Positions 51,676-60,894 of a stretch of DNA of 64,000 nt are shown one piece after another (the stretch's first letter is position 1; each line of letters begins with the position of its first letter). The stretch covers positions 1 to 64,000 of the forward strand of contig CAZCZU010000001.1 of NCBI GenBank assembly GCA_964503475.1, given 5' to 3'. The notes beneath the pieces were generated by a model. The model saw nothing but the letters and a program-made list of their open reading frames with translations. It did no database searches and was not told the DNA's origin. Origin of the DNA: CAZCZU01 sp964503475. GTDB taxonomy: Bacteria > Pseudomonadota > Zetaproteobacteria > Mariprofundales > Mariprofundaceae. A program made the translations under genes and the position numbers.

Positions 51676-52811
51676 ACATCCGCTCCCGGCCGGTTGGCCA
51701 TGAAGATGCGGTCGTATTTTTCGGCCATCGCATCCCAGTTGTAGTAGTCTCGCACCCGGCCAAGCACCGCATTGCGCATCGGCTCGAAGGCATCCGGATC
51801 GGCCTCCAGGCGTGCGAGCCGATCACGCACCTGTTCGGCATCGGCGAAGAAGAGGCCGTTGGCATCGCCCACCACTTCGCGATTGAAGGGGTTGTCATGG
51901 CAGATGCAGAGGTTGCGCGATGCCATCCCCTCCAGCAGCGAGGGGTTGGTGCCGCCCACCGAGTGGCCGTGCAGGTAGCTGGCGGCATGCGCCCGCACCA
52001 GGGCCAGCTTCTCCTTGTCGTAGATGCCGCCGACAAAGCGCACCTGCTCGCCGGCGATGCGCTGCAGATTGCGCACGAATTCGCTCTCTTTCAGGTTGCC
52101 GACCACGATCAGCGGCCAGCGGCGCGATTCAAGGCCATGGCCGCGCACAATCGTCTCGACATTGTTCTCCGGCTCCAGCCGGCTCACCACCAGATGGTAG
52201 CCGCCACGCGTAAGGCCGAACTCATCCAGCACGGCAGCGGCATTGCCCTCCTGCTCCAGCCACGGGTTCGGGTAGGCGCCATACTCGGCCACATCGGTGT
52301 ACATGCAGCCGTAGCTTGCCCGGATGTAATCCTCGATCGCCTTTGAGTCGCAGACCACGCGATCGCTGAAGCGACAGGCGGCCCACTCGAAGATCCGAAA
52401 AGCGATCTGCACCGGCTTGCTCCACTTGGAACGTTTGCTGTTCAGGCCGTCCGGATTGGTCATCATCACCTTGCCGTGCCGCCGCACCATCGGCCCGAAC
52501 AGACCACCGGCCGGGCCGCAGGAGTAGATGATATCGTGATCGCCCACCACCTGCGCGATCGAATCCCGGTAGAAGCGGATAGCATTGCCGCCCTTGGCAA
52601 AGGCGGAGTAGCGCAGGGTCACTCCCTCGTAGTCCGTCATGCCTTCATTCTTCTCACGCTGCTCGGCATCGCAGACCACCGTCACCTTATAGCCGTGGTT
52701 GCGCAACAGATGTACGGCGATCTCCTCGGCAAAGGTTTCGAAGCCACCATAGCTGGCCGGGATGCCCCGGCTGCCCACGATAGCGATACGTGGCAATGCT
52801 GAATGTTTCAC
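51672..52811 (-). CDS. Glycosyltransferase with DUF1972 N-terminus (rhamnosyltransferase-like)
   Basis: GT-B glycosyltransferase of 379 residues. The opening IAIVGSRGIPASYGGFETF is the signature of the DUF1972 group, some of whose members are rhamnosyltransferases. The C-terminal donor-binding domain has GGTNPSLLEGMA. The rhamnose pathway genes at 34-38 kb supply a plausible donor. It overlaps both neighbours by four bases. Confidence 0.88.
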   Translation of the reverse strand: MKHSALPRIAIVGSRGIPASYGGFETFAEEIAVHLLRNHGYKVTVVCDAEQREKNEGMTDYEGVTLRYSAFAKGGNAIRFYRDSIAQVVGDHDIIYSCGPAGGLFGPMVRRHGKVMMTNPDGLNSKRSKWSKPVQIAFRIFEWAACRFSDRVVCDSKAIEDYIRASYGCMYTDVAEYGAYPNPWLEQEGNAAAVLDEFGLTRGGYHLVVSRLEPENNVETIVRGHGLESRRWPLIVVGNLKESEFVRNLQRIAGEQVRFVGGIYDKEKLALVRAHAASYLHGHSVGGTNPSLLEGMASRNLCICHDNPFNREVVGDANGLFFADAEQVRDRLARLEADPDAFEPMRNAVLGRVRDYYNWDAMAEKYDRIFMANRPGADV

Positions 52812-53932
52812 GGTTTCGCTGTTCCTTTTTTTACACCAAAGATATCGCGCAGTGTCTGCCAGCGCACCGATTGATCGCCCACATAATCCTGGCGCCAGCC
52901 ACCACCTTTGCCCGGATAGTGCTGGTTGTAGTCCGGGTTCCAGCCATGCCAGCCAGTAGCACTGAAGTAGAGCCAGCTCCAGCCATAGCTGTCGAATATA
53001 TCAGCCAGATCCTTGATATATTGTTCCCCGCCATCGGCCCAGCGCACCGCACTGAATTCGCCAACCATCACCGGCACCTGATATTTGCGTTGGAACTCGC
53101 GCAACGGCTTCATGTGACGTCTCAGCTCCGCTGCGTCCCAGTGCTTGCCCCGCACATATCCCGGGTATCTCACATTCAGGGGCTTATTGCCGATTCCTTG
53201 CGCTGCAAAGTGCGATGGCATGTACATATGTGCATTATAAATGATGTGTGATTCGGCAAACGCCTCGAGATTCCGAAAACTTGTCATGCGTCCCTGCGGT
53301 GGCGGGGAGATCATCACCCACACATTCGGCAACTCCGACCGAACCACACCCATAACCCGCTCCATCAACGGCTTCCACTTTTCCGGAGCCACCAACCGCG
53401 GCCCATCGCGCACCGCCGGCTCACTCATGATATCGATCGCTGCAAGCTCTTCGCCGCGCGATTTCAGATGAGCAGCCAGTTTGGTTACCCGATCGATGAC
53501 TCCATCCAGTTTTGTTGCATCGTTCCAGAAATCCGGTGTGTACTGGGCCACCCGGATCTTCGGATTCGGATCGTATGCTGGATCGATCGGAAAGTGGCTC
53601 AGGTTGACGATCGCACGAATCTTGAGCTTCTTGCATGTATCCAGCATCGTATCAAGCCACTGCAGGCTTTTCTGCCACGCCTGCTCCGGTATGAGGTGGC
53701 GTCGCTTTGCCAATTTCGCCGGCTTGAGCTGCAGGCGAACAGTGTCGATATCCAATATCGCCTTGTAGCGCTTCAGATCGACTGGTTTCGAAGAGAGATT
53801 ATCCATGCTCACCCCGTGCCACGGCCAACCGGATGGCATTTCGGCCGCCTGAGCCGGCAAATAACTGCTCAGTAGCACAGCCATTGTCGCCATCAGGCGA
53901 TGCCGGAAACCTCTAGGTATCAATCGAGGCAT
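52808..53932 (-). CDS. Secreted glycoside hydrolase family 5-like protein
   Basis: A 374-residue exported TIM-barrel hydrolase. A signal peptide (about 1-29, ending PAQAAEM) precedes the GH5-like domain. The acid/base glutamate is in DIMSEPAV (about residue 173), and the nucleophile glutamate is in VMVGEFSAVRW (about residue 290). The usual NEP motif reads SEP. Polysaccharide loci often encode such periplasmic hydrolases to trim or release the polymer. Activity is plausible but the substitution needs testing. It overlaps the glycosyltransferase upstream by 20 bases. Confidence 0.85.
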   Translation of the reverse strand: MPRLIPRGFRHRLMATMAVLLSSYLPAQAAEMPSGWPWHGVSMDNLSSKPVDLKRYKAILDIDTVRLQLKPAKLAKRRHLIPEQAWQKSLQWLDTMLDTCKKLKIRAIVNLSHFPIDPAYDPNPKIRVAQYTPDFWNDATKLDGVIDRVTKLAAHLKSRGEELAAIDIMSEPAVRDGPRLVAPEKWKPLMERVMGVVRSELPNVWVMISPPPQGRMTSFRNLEAFAESHIIYNAHMYMPSHFAAQGIGNKPLNVRYPGYVRGKHWDAAELRRHMKPLREFQRKYQVPVMVGEFSAVRWADGGEQYIKDLADIFDSYGWSWLYFSATGWHGWNPDYNQHYPGKGGGWRQDYVGDQSVRWQTLRDIFGVKKGTAKP

Positions 53933-55070
53933 ACATCCTCTCTGTTTTTTCGCCGATCACGTGCCAGTCGTAATCATTGCGCACCTTGTGGTAGCCGCGC
54001 ACAGCCATCTGCTGGCGGGCCGTGGTATCGGTCAGTGCCTCGTCCAGCTTCGCGGCCAGCGAGCCCGTGTCACCCTGGCGGAACACCAGGCCGGTATCGC
54101 CATCGCTGACGATCTCCGTCATCCCCGGCAGGTCGGAGACCAGCACCGGGCGCACATAGCTCATCGCCATCAGCACCACACCGCTCTGGTAGATGCGCCG
54201 GTAGGGCAGCGCCACCAGGTCGGCGGCGGAATAGTAGTTCGGCAGCTCCGCATCCGGGATAAAGCGGATATGGGTGATGCAGCGCTCACGAATACCAAGC
54301 TTCTCCATCTGTACCTCGAAGGCGGTGAAATCGCTCTTCCAGGGCTTGCCCGCGATCAGCAGCACGGCATCGGGATGCTTTTTCAGCACCTCCGGCATCG
54401 CCTCCAGCAGCAGATCCAGCCCCTTCACCTCCTTGATCTGGCCGAAGAAGAGGATCACCGGTGCATCGGCATCGATTCCCAGCTCCCGGCGCGCCTCCGC
54501 CATCGACGGCAGTGGCCGCAGCACATGCAGGTAGTTGCCGTGCGGAATCACGGCGATGCGCCCTTCATCGATGCCGATGCGCTCAATCAGCTCCTGTTTG
54601 CTCACCCGATTGTGCGCCACCACCCGATCCGCCCTGCGATAGGCCCAGCGGCTCAATGCCGGCACTTCCAGACTCTCGACGAAGGATTCCACATCGTGCG
54701 CCGTGATCACTACCTTGCGGCCGAGCAGTTTCGCCAGGGCGATGTTGAAAACCTGCAACGGGCCGACATGAAAGAGATGGAAATGGCAAATACGCCGCCC
54801 TTCACGCACGCTGGAAAGCAGGGCCGCGACACTGCCGCGCAGATAGCGCAGTCCACGCTTCCAGGCCGGGGCATCGCCATAGATGCCGGCATAGGTGTGG
54901 CGCACCGCGAAATCGCTATCGTTGGGTACCGCTGTTTCGTCGCAGCTGTGCAGCACCACATCAGCACCGGCCACCGCCAGCCCCTCGCAGAGTCCGAAAT
55001 CGTAGTAATCCATGCCGCCATGGCCACCCACCGGCTCGATGACAGAGACTCTCATTTGATCGCTCCCCAT
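53913..55070 (-). CDS. Glycosyltransferase family 4
   Basis: A 385-residue GT-B retaining glycosyltransferase. It has GGHGGMDYYDF at the acceptor side, FFGQIKEVKGLDLLLEA for the donor domain and LPYRRIYQSGVVLMAMSY with the E-x7-E region modified. It is soluble and acts at the inner membrane on the lipid-linked oligosaccharide. The ATG shares a base with the sulfotransferase stop (TGATG). Confidence 0.88.
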   Translation of the reverse strand: MGSDQMRVSVIEPVGGHGGMDYYDFGLCEGLAVAGADVVLHSCDETAVPNDSDFAVRHTYAGIYGDAPAWKRGLRYLRGSVAALLSSVREGRRICHFHLFHVGPLQVFNIALAKLLGRKVVITAHDVESFVESLEVPALSRWAYRRADRVVAHNRVSKQELIERIGIDEGRIAVIPHGNYLHVLRPLPSMAEARRELGIDADAPVILFFGQIKEVKGLDLLLEAMPEVLKKHPDAVLLIAGKPWKSDFTAFEVQMEKLGIRERCITHIRFIPDAELPNYYSAADLVALPYRRIYQSGVVLMAMSYVRPVLVSDLPGMTEIVSDGDTGLVFRQGDTGSLAAKLDEALTDTTARQQMAVRGYHKVRNDYDWHVIGEKTERMYASIDT

Positions 55071-56062
55071 CAGTATCCCAGCGCCTGCATGGTTTCATTA
55101 AACAGCGGCCGCAGGGCCAGGTGCATATCGAATTCGGCATGCGGCGGAGCAGAGCGCAACACCGATTCGCCATAGCGCAGCCAGGTTTCATCCTCGCCCA
55201 GGCCGGCAAAATCGGCGATACCGCACATAGTGTCGCGCGGGTCGGCCACCAGATCCTCGTAGCGTACCTGCTGAATGCAGTCGGGGTTCTCGCGCATGCG
55301 GCGCATCCCCTCGCGCATGGTCACCACCCACTCCAGGGCTGCCATATCCGTGTGCTTCGTAAACCCGGCGGCGGCCTCTTTCACATTGGCGAAGTAGGGG
55401 TCGGGCTCGATCAGCTCTTTGAGCATCAGCTTCCACTTGCGCTGGTTCACACCCCACCAGTCGTGCACCTCGCCATTCTTCTGCTCGCCACAGCGCGCCG
55501 ACCACTTGTCGATCGAGGCGCAGGTATCCCAGCCGTTGCGTACCAGAAAAATAAACTGCGCATCGGGAAAGATTTCGCGCACGAAGGGCACCCGGAAGAT
55601 CAACTCGGGATACTTATCCACCAGGCGCGGAGAAAAAACCGAGGCGAGATAAGCGCCGAACAGGCGGTGAGCATTGTGCTTAACGCCCTCATCGGCATCG
55701 GATGCCTCAAGACGGTATCGGGCCGGTCCCCGGCTATAGCTGCCAATCACATCCTCATCGGGATAGATGGCATGCCACATCGCCTTCGGCTCGTTCAGGA
55801 AGCCGATCTCGCGATGCATGGAGAGCACCACTCCAAGGATGGTGGTGCCGCTGCGGCCGGTGCCGAGGATAAAAATCGGCTGCTCCACCTTTTTGAACTG
55901 CGGCAGTCGCTTCTCCAGGGCGAAGTGGGCGAAGAGCAACGGATTGATCCACTGCCCGCGTGTCGTCACCGGCCGCCCCTCGAACAGGGCGTAACTAACG
56001 AGCCGCGAAACCAGCTTGCCTGGCCTGGCTTTGATGTATCGTGAATCTACCTGTGCAACCAT
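55070..56062 (-). CDS. PAPS-dependent sulfotransferase (2)
   Basis: A 330-residue sulfotransferase. The PAPS loop GTGRSGTTILGVVLS is at about residues 67-81, and FIFLVRNGWDTCASI gives the 3'-phosphate-binding arginine/serine. About 65 residues precede the loop, longer than the first sulfotransferase in this operon, and sequence similarity between the two is low. It lies between an acetyltransferase and a glycosyltransferase. Confidence 0.88.
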   Translation of the reverse strand: MVAQVDSRYIKARPGKLVSRLVSYALFEGRPVTTRGQWINPLLFAHFALEKRLPQFKKVEQPIFILGTGRSGTTILGVVLSMHREIGFLNEPKAMWHAIYPDEDVIGSYSRGPARYRLEASDADEGVKHNAHRLFGAYLASVFSPRLVDKYPELIFRVPFVREIFPDAQFIFLVRNGWDTCASIDKWSARCGEQKNGEVHDWWGVNQRKWKLMLKELIEPDPYFANVKEAAAGFTKHTDMAALEWVVTMREGMRRMRENPDCIQQVRYEDLVADPRDTMCGIADFAGLGEDETWLRYGESVLRSAPPHAEFDMHLALRPLFNETMQALGY

Positions 56063-56078
56063 TGCTACTTTATTCCAT

Positions 56079-56582
56079 TCAGTTCTTTTTCATGGCCGGA
56101 CGCTCGCCAACAACCTTTGCCGGAGAGCCGACGGCAATGGCATTGGCAGGAATGTCCCGGGTGACCACGGAATTGGCACCGATTACGGCCCCTTCACCAA
56201 TTTTTACCGGCTTTGCAATCACGGTATTCACGCCAATAAACACATTATCGCCGATTTCCACATTCCCGTGGTAAAAACGGAAGGGACGTTCCGGAGTCGG
56301 CTCGAAACGCGTATCGAAATAGTGCGTAAGAACACGCACACCGGCTGTAATACGAACATTGCGACCTACGCTGATCTTCTCCGGATAGATATCGTCAAAA
56401 AAGACATCCTCACCCAAAAATGTCGAGCGCCAATCCTTGAAGTGCACGCCGTGAACCTGTTGCAGCAAAACTCGCACCTTGCCAGGTATAAACGGTACTT
56501 TCCGGGCCAAAAGCTGACAAAATTTGCCAAATACTCGCTTAACGGATCGTTGAGGTGCCGCTGTACTACTCTCGTGTTCCAT
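56079..56582 (-). CDS. Hexapeptide-repeat acetyltransferase (WcaF/maltose-acetyltransferase type)
   Basis: A 167-residue left-handed beta-helix protein. Hexapeptide repeats begin near residue 60 (ISVGRNVRITAGVRVL) and continue through VEIGDNVFIGVNTVI to VIGANSVVTRDIPANAIAVGSPAKVV, the closing phrase of this family. A histidine near THYFDTR may be catalytic. It probably acetylates a sugar of the repeat unit using acetyl-CoA. Its 5' end overlaps the fusion gene by 17 bases. Confidence 0.88.
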   Translation of the reverse strand: MEHESSTAAPQRSVKRVFGKFCQLLARKVPFIPGKVRVLLQQVHGVHFKDWRSTFLGEDVFFDDIYPEKISVGRNVRITAGVRVLTHYFDTRFEPTPERPFRFYHGNVEIGDNVFIGVNTVIAKPVKIGEGAVIGANSVVTRDIPANAIAVGSPAKVVGERPAMKKN

Positions 56583-58098
56583 GACTGCTTTCCTGATTTC
56601 TTTTCATACGGAATTCAATCCAGTTCTCGGATGGCTCGATTGTCTTCACCACCTTGGCGGGCACACCCACAACCACACTTTGCGCCGGCACATCTTTCAC
56701 CACAACAGCGCCGGCACCAATGATCACATTGTCACCGACACTCAGTTGCGCTTCTCCCCGTGCATTACTGACAACCTGGGCACCGGCATTAATTTCGACA
56801 TTATCGCCAATGGTCACATTCGGGCCACCGAGTGTGACGCGCTGCAGGATCGAGCAATAGTTTCCTATTTTAGTGCTCGGATTAACCACAAGCCCCCTGG
56901 GGTGTCCTAAAAACAAGCCTGGCCCAGCCTCTACCTTCGGGCCGATCCAGACACCATGAACCAGATCATTCAACATCGTGCACAGGTATGCGAGAGGTCT
57001 CGTAATTCGTTTACGGTACAAAAGCTGACTGAACCTGAATAACAAAACAGCCCTGATATCAGGGTAATAGAAATATTTGAACACGCCCTTTTTGGGATGC
57101 ACTAGACAAAACACTTCAATATCTTTTTTTACGACGCTAATCCATTTGCTCACTGTTTTTTGCCTTCGAATTTCTTTTCTGTATGCCTGCCAACCTTCAT
57201 ACATCGCCTTGACGGCTTTCCAACGCCGATTAAGAACAAATCGGTATAGCTTCGCCACAACAAAAAGCGGAAAATAAATTCTAAACTGTGTTCGGCCACT
57301 TCCCCGAGCATAGGCGTGCATGGTCAACAACCTGTTTCTCATGATGTGATAAACATAAAATGGCAAATTTGGATTGTTTGGCGCCCATGCACCAATGAAT
57401 TTTCCACCCTGTTCTTTTTTCAGACTACCTTGGCCTTCATGTACGATTAGTCCTGTCGGTTCATACCATATTTTCCAGCCATGCGCCGACATTCGAAGTC
57501 CAAGTTCCAAATCTTCATCATACATGAAGTATCGCTGATCAAAGCCGCCATGTTTTTGCAGTACATCTCTTCGAACCAGCATTGCGCATCCGCTGGCGAA
57601 CGATACGTAACGAGCCCGCATCGCCAGTGGGGCATCCGCCGGCCCCAACACTCCGGGAACCCTGCCTCCGCCTCGGCGCCAATCGACTTCGCCCCCCCCA
57701 TACCAGAGCTTCGATTCATCTTCGGCCAATACAATCCGGGCAGTCACAATCGCCGCTTCCGGATGCGCTTCCATCGCTGCCTGCATGCGTTCGATCGCAT
57801 CCGGCTTGACGGTGGCATCGTTGTTGAGGATCAGTACGTATTCACAATCATCCTGCTGCAACGCCCAATCGATTCCCAGATTATTCCCTCGGCCAAAGCC
57901 AAGATTCTCCGGCGCTCGGATCAAATGCACATTCTCAAATGGTGCTAATGCCTCCTCCAGCTCCGAGTCATTAGGGGTATTGTCCACCACCACAGCCTGA
58001 ACTGGCACGGAGGATTTCTTCAGAGAAGCAAGGCACTTCGCTGTATCTTCGGCCCCTTTATAGTTTACTGTTATAACGTATGTCTTTTTGGTTTTCAT
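56566..58098 (-). CDS. Fusion of family 2 glycosyltransferase and serine-acetyltransferase-like domain
   Basis: A protein of about 510 residues with two activities. Residues about 1-240 form a GT-A glycosyltransferase (VVVDNTPND, LILNNDATVKPD, FMYDEDLELGLRM). Residues about 325-495 form a left-handed beta-helix acetyltransferase of the CysE/serine-acetyltransferase type (KVEAGPGLFLGHPRGLVVNP...GVPAKVVKTI). The linker (about 240-325) is basic and helical. The two domains are usually separate genes, so one protein may add a sugar and then acetylate it. The start is the ATG overlapping the stop of the polymerase gene. Confidence 0.88.
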   Translation of the reverse strand: MKTKKTYVITVNYKGAEDTAKCLASLKKSSVPVQAVVVDNTPNDSELEEALAPFENVHLIRAPENLGFGRGNNLGIDWALQQDDCEYVLILNNDATVKPDAIERMQAAMEAHPEAAIVTARIVLAEDESKLWYGGGEVDWRRGGGRVPGVLGPADAPLAMRARYVSFASGCAMLVRRDVLQKHGGFDQRYFMYDEDLELGLRMSAHGWKIWYEPTGLIVHEGQGSLKKEQGGKFIGAWAPNNPNLPFYVYHIMRNRLLTMHAYARGSGRTQFRIYFPLFVVAKLYRFVLNRRWKAVKAMYEGWQAYRKEIRRQKTVSKWISVVKKDIEVFCLVHPKKGVFKYFYYPDIRAVLLFRFSQLLYRKRITRPLAYLCTMLNDLVHGVWIGPKVEAGPGLFLGHPRGLVVNPSTKIGNYCSILQRVTLGGPNVTIGDNVEINAGAQVVSNARGEAQLSVGDNVIIGAGAVVVKDVPAQSVVVGVPAKVVKTIEPSENWIEFRMKRNQESSHGTRE

Positions 58099-59390
58099 GC
58101 GTTTTCGATTTCGATCCATTTCATCTGGTTTTCCGCTTCCAGCCGCCTTATCACAACAAGCACCATGGCAAGCCCCACGTAAAGAAGTGGCAAGGCCTGC
58201 TTCAACGAGAGAACCAGTAATTGGGTTGCCTCAGCCACGAGAAACATACTCAATATCAGCAGGATTGACTGCTTATATCTCAAATAGGCTCGGCTCACAT
58301 AGAGCATGTAGCTAGCCAGCATAGCTATAAACAGCAAAACCCCGACTAGCCCACTCTCCAGGGCAATCGTCAGATAATAGTCGTCGACTGTCTGGGCTTT
58401 CATGCCCAAGGTCTCTGCGGATTTCCCCACGCCATACCCAAGCACCGGCCGTTTTAAAATTGGCACCACGCTCATCTCCAGCTGTACAACCCGCATCATG
58501 GAGCTGCCAAGCTGCTTTTCGCTCCCCCCTTGGGCCAGGGTATAGCCCACGGTGGCCAACCCTATGCCAATGAAAAACACCGTCGGTGCCACGATCATCA
58601 TCAATGCCACCGGCCTCTGGCCTGCCTGAACCCTGCGATAGATCGCCAGCATTTTTAGAAGCCCGGCAAATCCCATACCTGCCACCAGACTGGCCTGCGC
58701 ACCACGAGAGGTGCTGATCAACACACCGATCAGGCACATCACCATAATCACCACAGAATGGACTCTGTACGGGCTTTTTCTGTCGATATAGAGCAACAGC
58801 CCGAAATAGAATCCCGCCACCATGTATGAACCAAATGCGAGAGGATGGGGAAATGTCCCCAGCACCCCGGCGAAATCACCATTCCGATAAACTTCAAAAA
58901 GATGCCATGCGGATTCTGGCCCCGTCAGCATGCCATAGAGTCTGAATCCGCTGATGTATTCCACCAGCCCGATCAGGGCACTGATCGATGCCGAGATGCC
59001 GACCATAAGAGCAAGATAATGGATATCCCGACGATCACGCAGGCAGATTAAAGCAACCAGAAATGGCACAACGAAATAGAGAGTATCACGAATCGCTGTC
59101 GCCACTGTTCCGGCACCGCCTGGAGAGAGCAAGGAGGTCATGATTCGCCATGCAAAGAAAAGGCCCAGCATCATCATTGGTACCCTGTAATGACCAAGGG
59201 CAGCTTTAAGAGTCGCGGGTATCTTCCGGCCTGCGAGGAGCCCCGCCACAAGTGCCAGAGTGAGGATCAAAAGCAACCCGCGGATCACGGAGATATCCGG
59301 CAAGGCCTTGCTCTTGATACCGAATTCTTCCGGCATTAATGCCAGGCAGAAGACAAAGGCAAAGAGAATTACGCGTAAAAACCGGATCAT
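58095..59390 (-). CDS. O-antigen ligase/polymerase (Wzy-like)
   Basis: A 431-residue polytopic membrane protein with about eleven or twelve hydrophobic segments and a periplasmic loop near STSRGAQASLVAG and PVLGYGVGKSAETLG, typical of the Wzy_C/WaaL family. In this operon it most likely polymerises lipid-linked repeat units after flipping, but a ligase role cannot be excluded. It overlaps its neighbours by four bases each. Confidence 0.85.
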   Translation of the reverse strand: MIRFLRVILFAFVFCLALMPEEFGIKSKALPDISVIRGLLLILTLALVAGLLAGRKIPATLKAALGHYRVPMMMLGLFFAWRIMTSLLSPGGAGTVATAIRDTLYFVVPFLVALICLRDRRDIHYLALMVGISASISALIGLVEYISGFRLYGMLTGPESAWHLFEVYRNGDFAGVLGTFPHPLAFGSYMVAGFYFGLLLYIDRKSPYRVHSVVIMVMCLIGVLISTSRGAQASLVAGMGFAGLLKMLAIYRRVQAGQRPVALMMIVAPTVFFIGIGLATVGYTLAQGGSEKQLGSSMMRVVQLEMSVVPILKRPVLGYGVGKSAETLGMKAQTVDDYYLTIALESGLVGVLLFIAMLASYMLYVSRAYLRYKQSILLILSMFLVAEATQLLVLSLKQALPLLYVGLAMVLVVIRRLEAENQMKWIEIENA

Positions 59391-60304
59391 AGCCGACCAT
59401 ACACTTCCATAATTTCAGCCCCGGCGATATCCGCGATCATCTCTTCATCGTCTCCGGATAACTTACCGCGCCATGAATCGGGAATCGCCTTGCTATCACG
59501 CTTGAAGTCGTGTGTGCGACCTTGCTCTGCTTCGGCTCTGTCGCCTCCGGAATGCTCACGAACAAACGCTTCAAGTTCGGATGTGAACGGGATATCAAAG
59601 TGCGCACAAATTGATCGAGCGCTTTCAACCGGCTGCATACACAGGGATTCATGCGTAATGATTTTTAACCGCTCATCCCTTGCCGCCAATCGACTATTGA
59701 TGCGCCACATCAGCTTCCACAGCACCGCGATGCTGGCTGCCGCATGCTGCTCGGCCATAGCCCACTGCCCTTGGGTGATACCCTGACCATAACGCTCGAT
59801 CAAATCTTCCTGTCGACGAAGGTTGCCTACATCGAAGCGCCAGTTCTGCTTTTCCGTGCTGTAATGAATCGCGGCAGGATGCCGCACTAGGCAAAGCGAC
59901 TTCAAGCCATGATGCTCGACAAGCCACGGTGTCGCCAGGGACAAAAAAGGATCTTTAAGGCAGATTGACTGCACTGGAAATCCGATCCACTTACGCATTC
60001 GTAGCCAGCCCCAGCGCAGGCCGCTTTTTCCCCCAGTGATCCGATAGATGATTTTTTTAACGCCTTTTGCCTGGATAGAGGCTGTATCCTTGTTCCAGGA
60101 GCGACGCATGAACACGGCATCATCAATCAACTCTTTCAGCGCACTATCCGGGCTCTGGACATGAGGATAAGAGACAGGAACGCCTGTCATACCAAACAGC
60201 TGATTGAGAGGTTCATGCACTACAGTAACACCCGCGCCCTTAAGGAGCTCTCCTGTATAGGTTGTCCCACTTCGATGAAGGCCACAAACGATCATGCAAC
60301 CCAT
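59387..60304 (-). CDS. PAPS-dependent sulfotransferase (3)
   Basis: A 305-residue protein with the PAPS loop GLHRSGTTYTGELL near the N-terminus and CLVRHPAAIHYS at the 3'-phosphate site. It is the third sulfotransferase-type protein of the operon and differs strongly from the other two. An alternative start lies at the internal ATG three codons later. Its start lies five bases beyond the broken acetyltransferase gene. Confidence 0.82.
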   Translation of the reverse strand: MGCMIVCGLHRSGTTYTGELLKGAGVTVVHEPLNQLFGMTGVPVSYPHVQSPDSALKELIDDAVFMRRSWNKDTASIQAKGVKKIIYRITGGKSGLRWGWLRMRKWIGFPVQSICLKDPFLSLATPWLVEHHGLKSLCLVRHPAAIHYSTEKQNWRFDVGNLRRQEDLIERYGQGITQGQWAMAEQHAAASIAVLWKLMWRINSRLAARDERLKIITHESLCMQPVESARSICAHFDIPFTSELEAFVREHSGGDRAEAEQGRTHDFKRDSKAIPDSWRGKLSGDDEEMIADIAGAEIMEVYGRL

Positions 60305-60308
60305 AGGA

Positions 60309-60857
60309 CTACTGAAATGCCTTATGGAAGTTCAGGGTGTATCTTAAATCCTTGGTGCGCTCACCGATCACTTTGGCCGGAACACCTCCGACTATCGCAT
60401 ACGGTGGCACATCTTTAGTCACCACTGCGCCTGCCGCGACAACCGCTCCCTTGCCAATAGTGACGCCCGGCAAGATCACGACTCAGCAACTGATCCATGC
60501 ATAGTCTTCGATCACAACCGGACCACCGATACCGCCATACCACGGGTCTTGCGGATCGTGCTCCATCGTCCATATCCAAACGCCCATCGACAACGAAACA
60601 TTATTTCCAATCACGATACCATTTCTTGCATCGAGCATTGCATCATTTCCAATGATACTATTATCACCAATTTTAAGCTTCCATGGCCTGTAAAACCGTG
60701 CTCGCCAATGGAAGCTTGACTGGTGACCAATTTCTATGCCGCTCATACGATAAATTGTCTTTCGAATCACGTGTACTGGTACGTATCCAACGACAGTCAA
60801 AATAAATATGAGAAAGTCTTCAGCCAGAACACGCGACTTTCTTAGAAGGGCTTTCAT
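60309..60857 (-). pseudogene. Hexapeptide acetyltransferase interrupted by a TGA stop
   Basis: A WcaF-like acetyltransferase reading frame of about 182 codons is cut by one TGA codon at 60485-60483. Upstream it encodes MKALLRKSRV...DYAWISC; directly after the stop and in the same frame follow VVILPGVTIGKGAVV and the closing VGGVPAKVIGERTK to a TAG at 60309. In relatives the stop position is usually arginine (WIGxRVxILPG), so a single CGA to TGA change would explain it. Remaining beta-helix repeats after the stop are well conserved, so the change is recent or an error. A truncated protein of 124 residues lacks the closing coils. Confidence 0.8.
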
Positions 60858-60894
60858 TTCTAGGCAATTCCTTTCTGCATGTTGAGTTACTATT

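Noticed and set aside
60483..60485. Selenocysteine codon in the acetyltransferase
   Set aside because: The position corresponds to arginine in relatives, this enzyme class uses no selenocysteine, and no selenocysteine insertion element is apparent.
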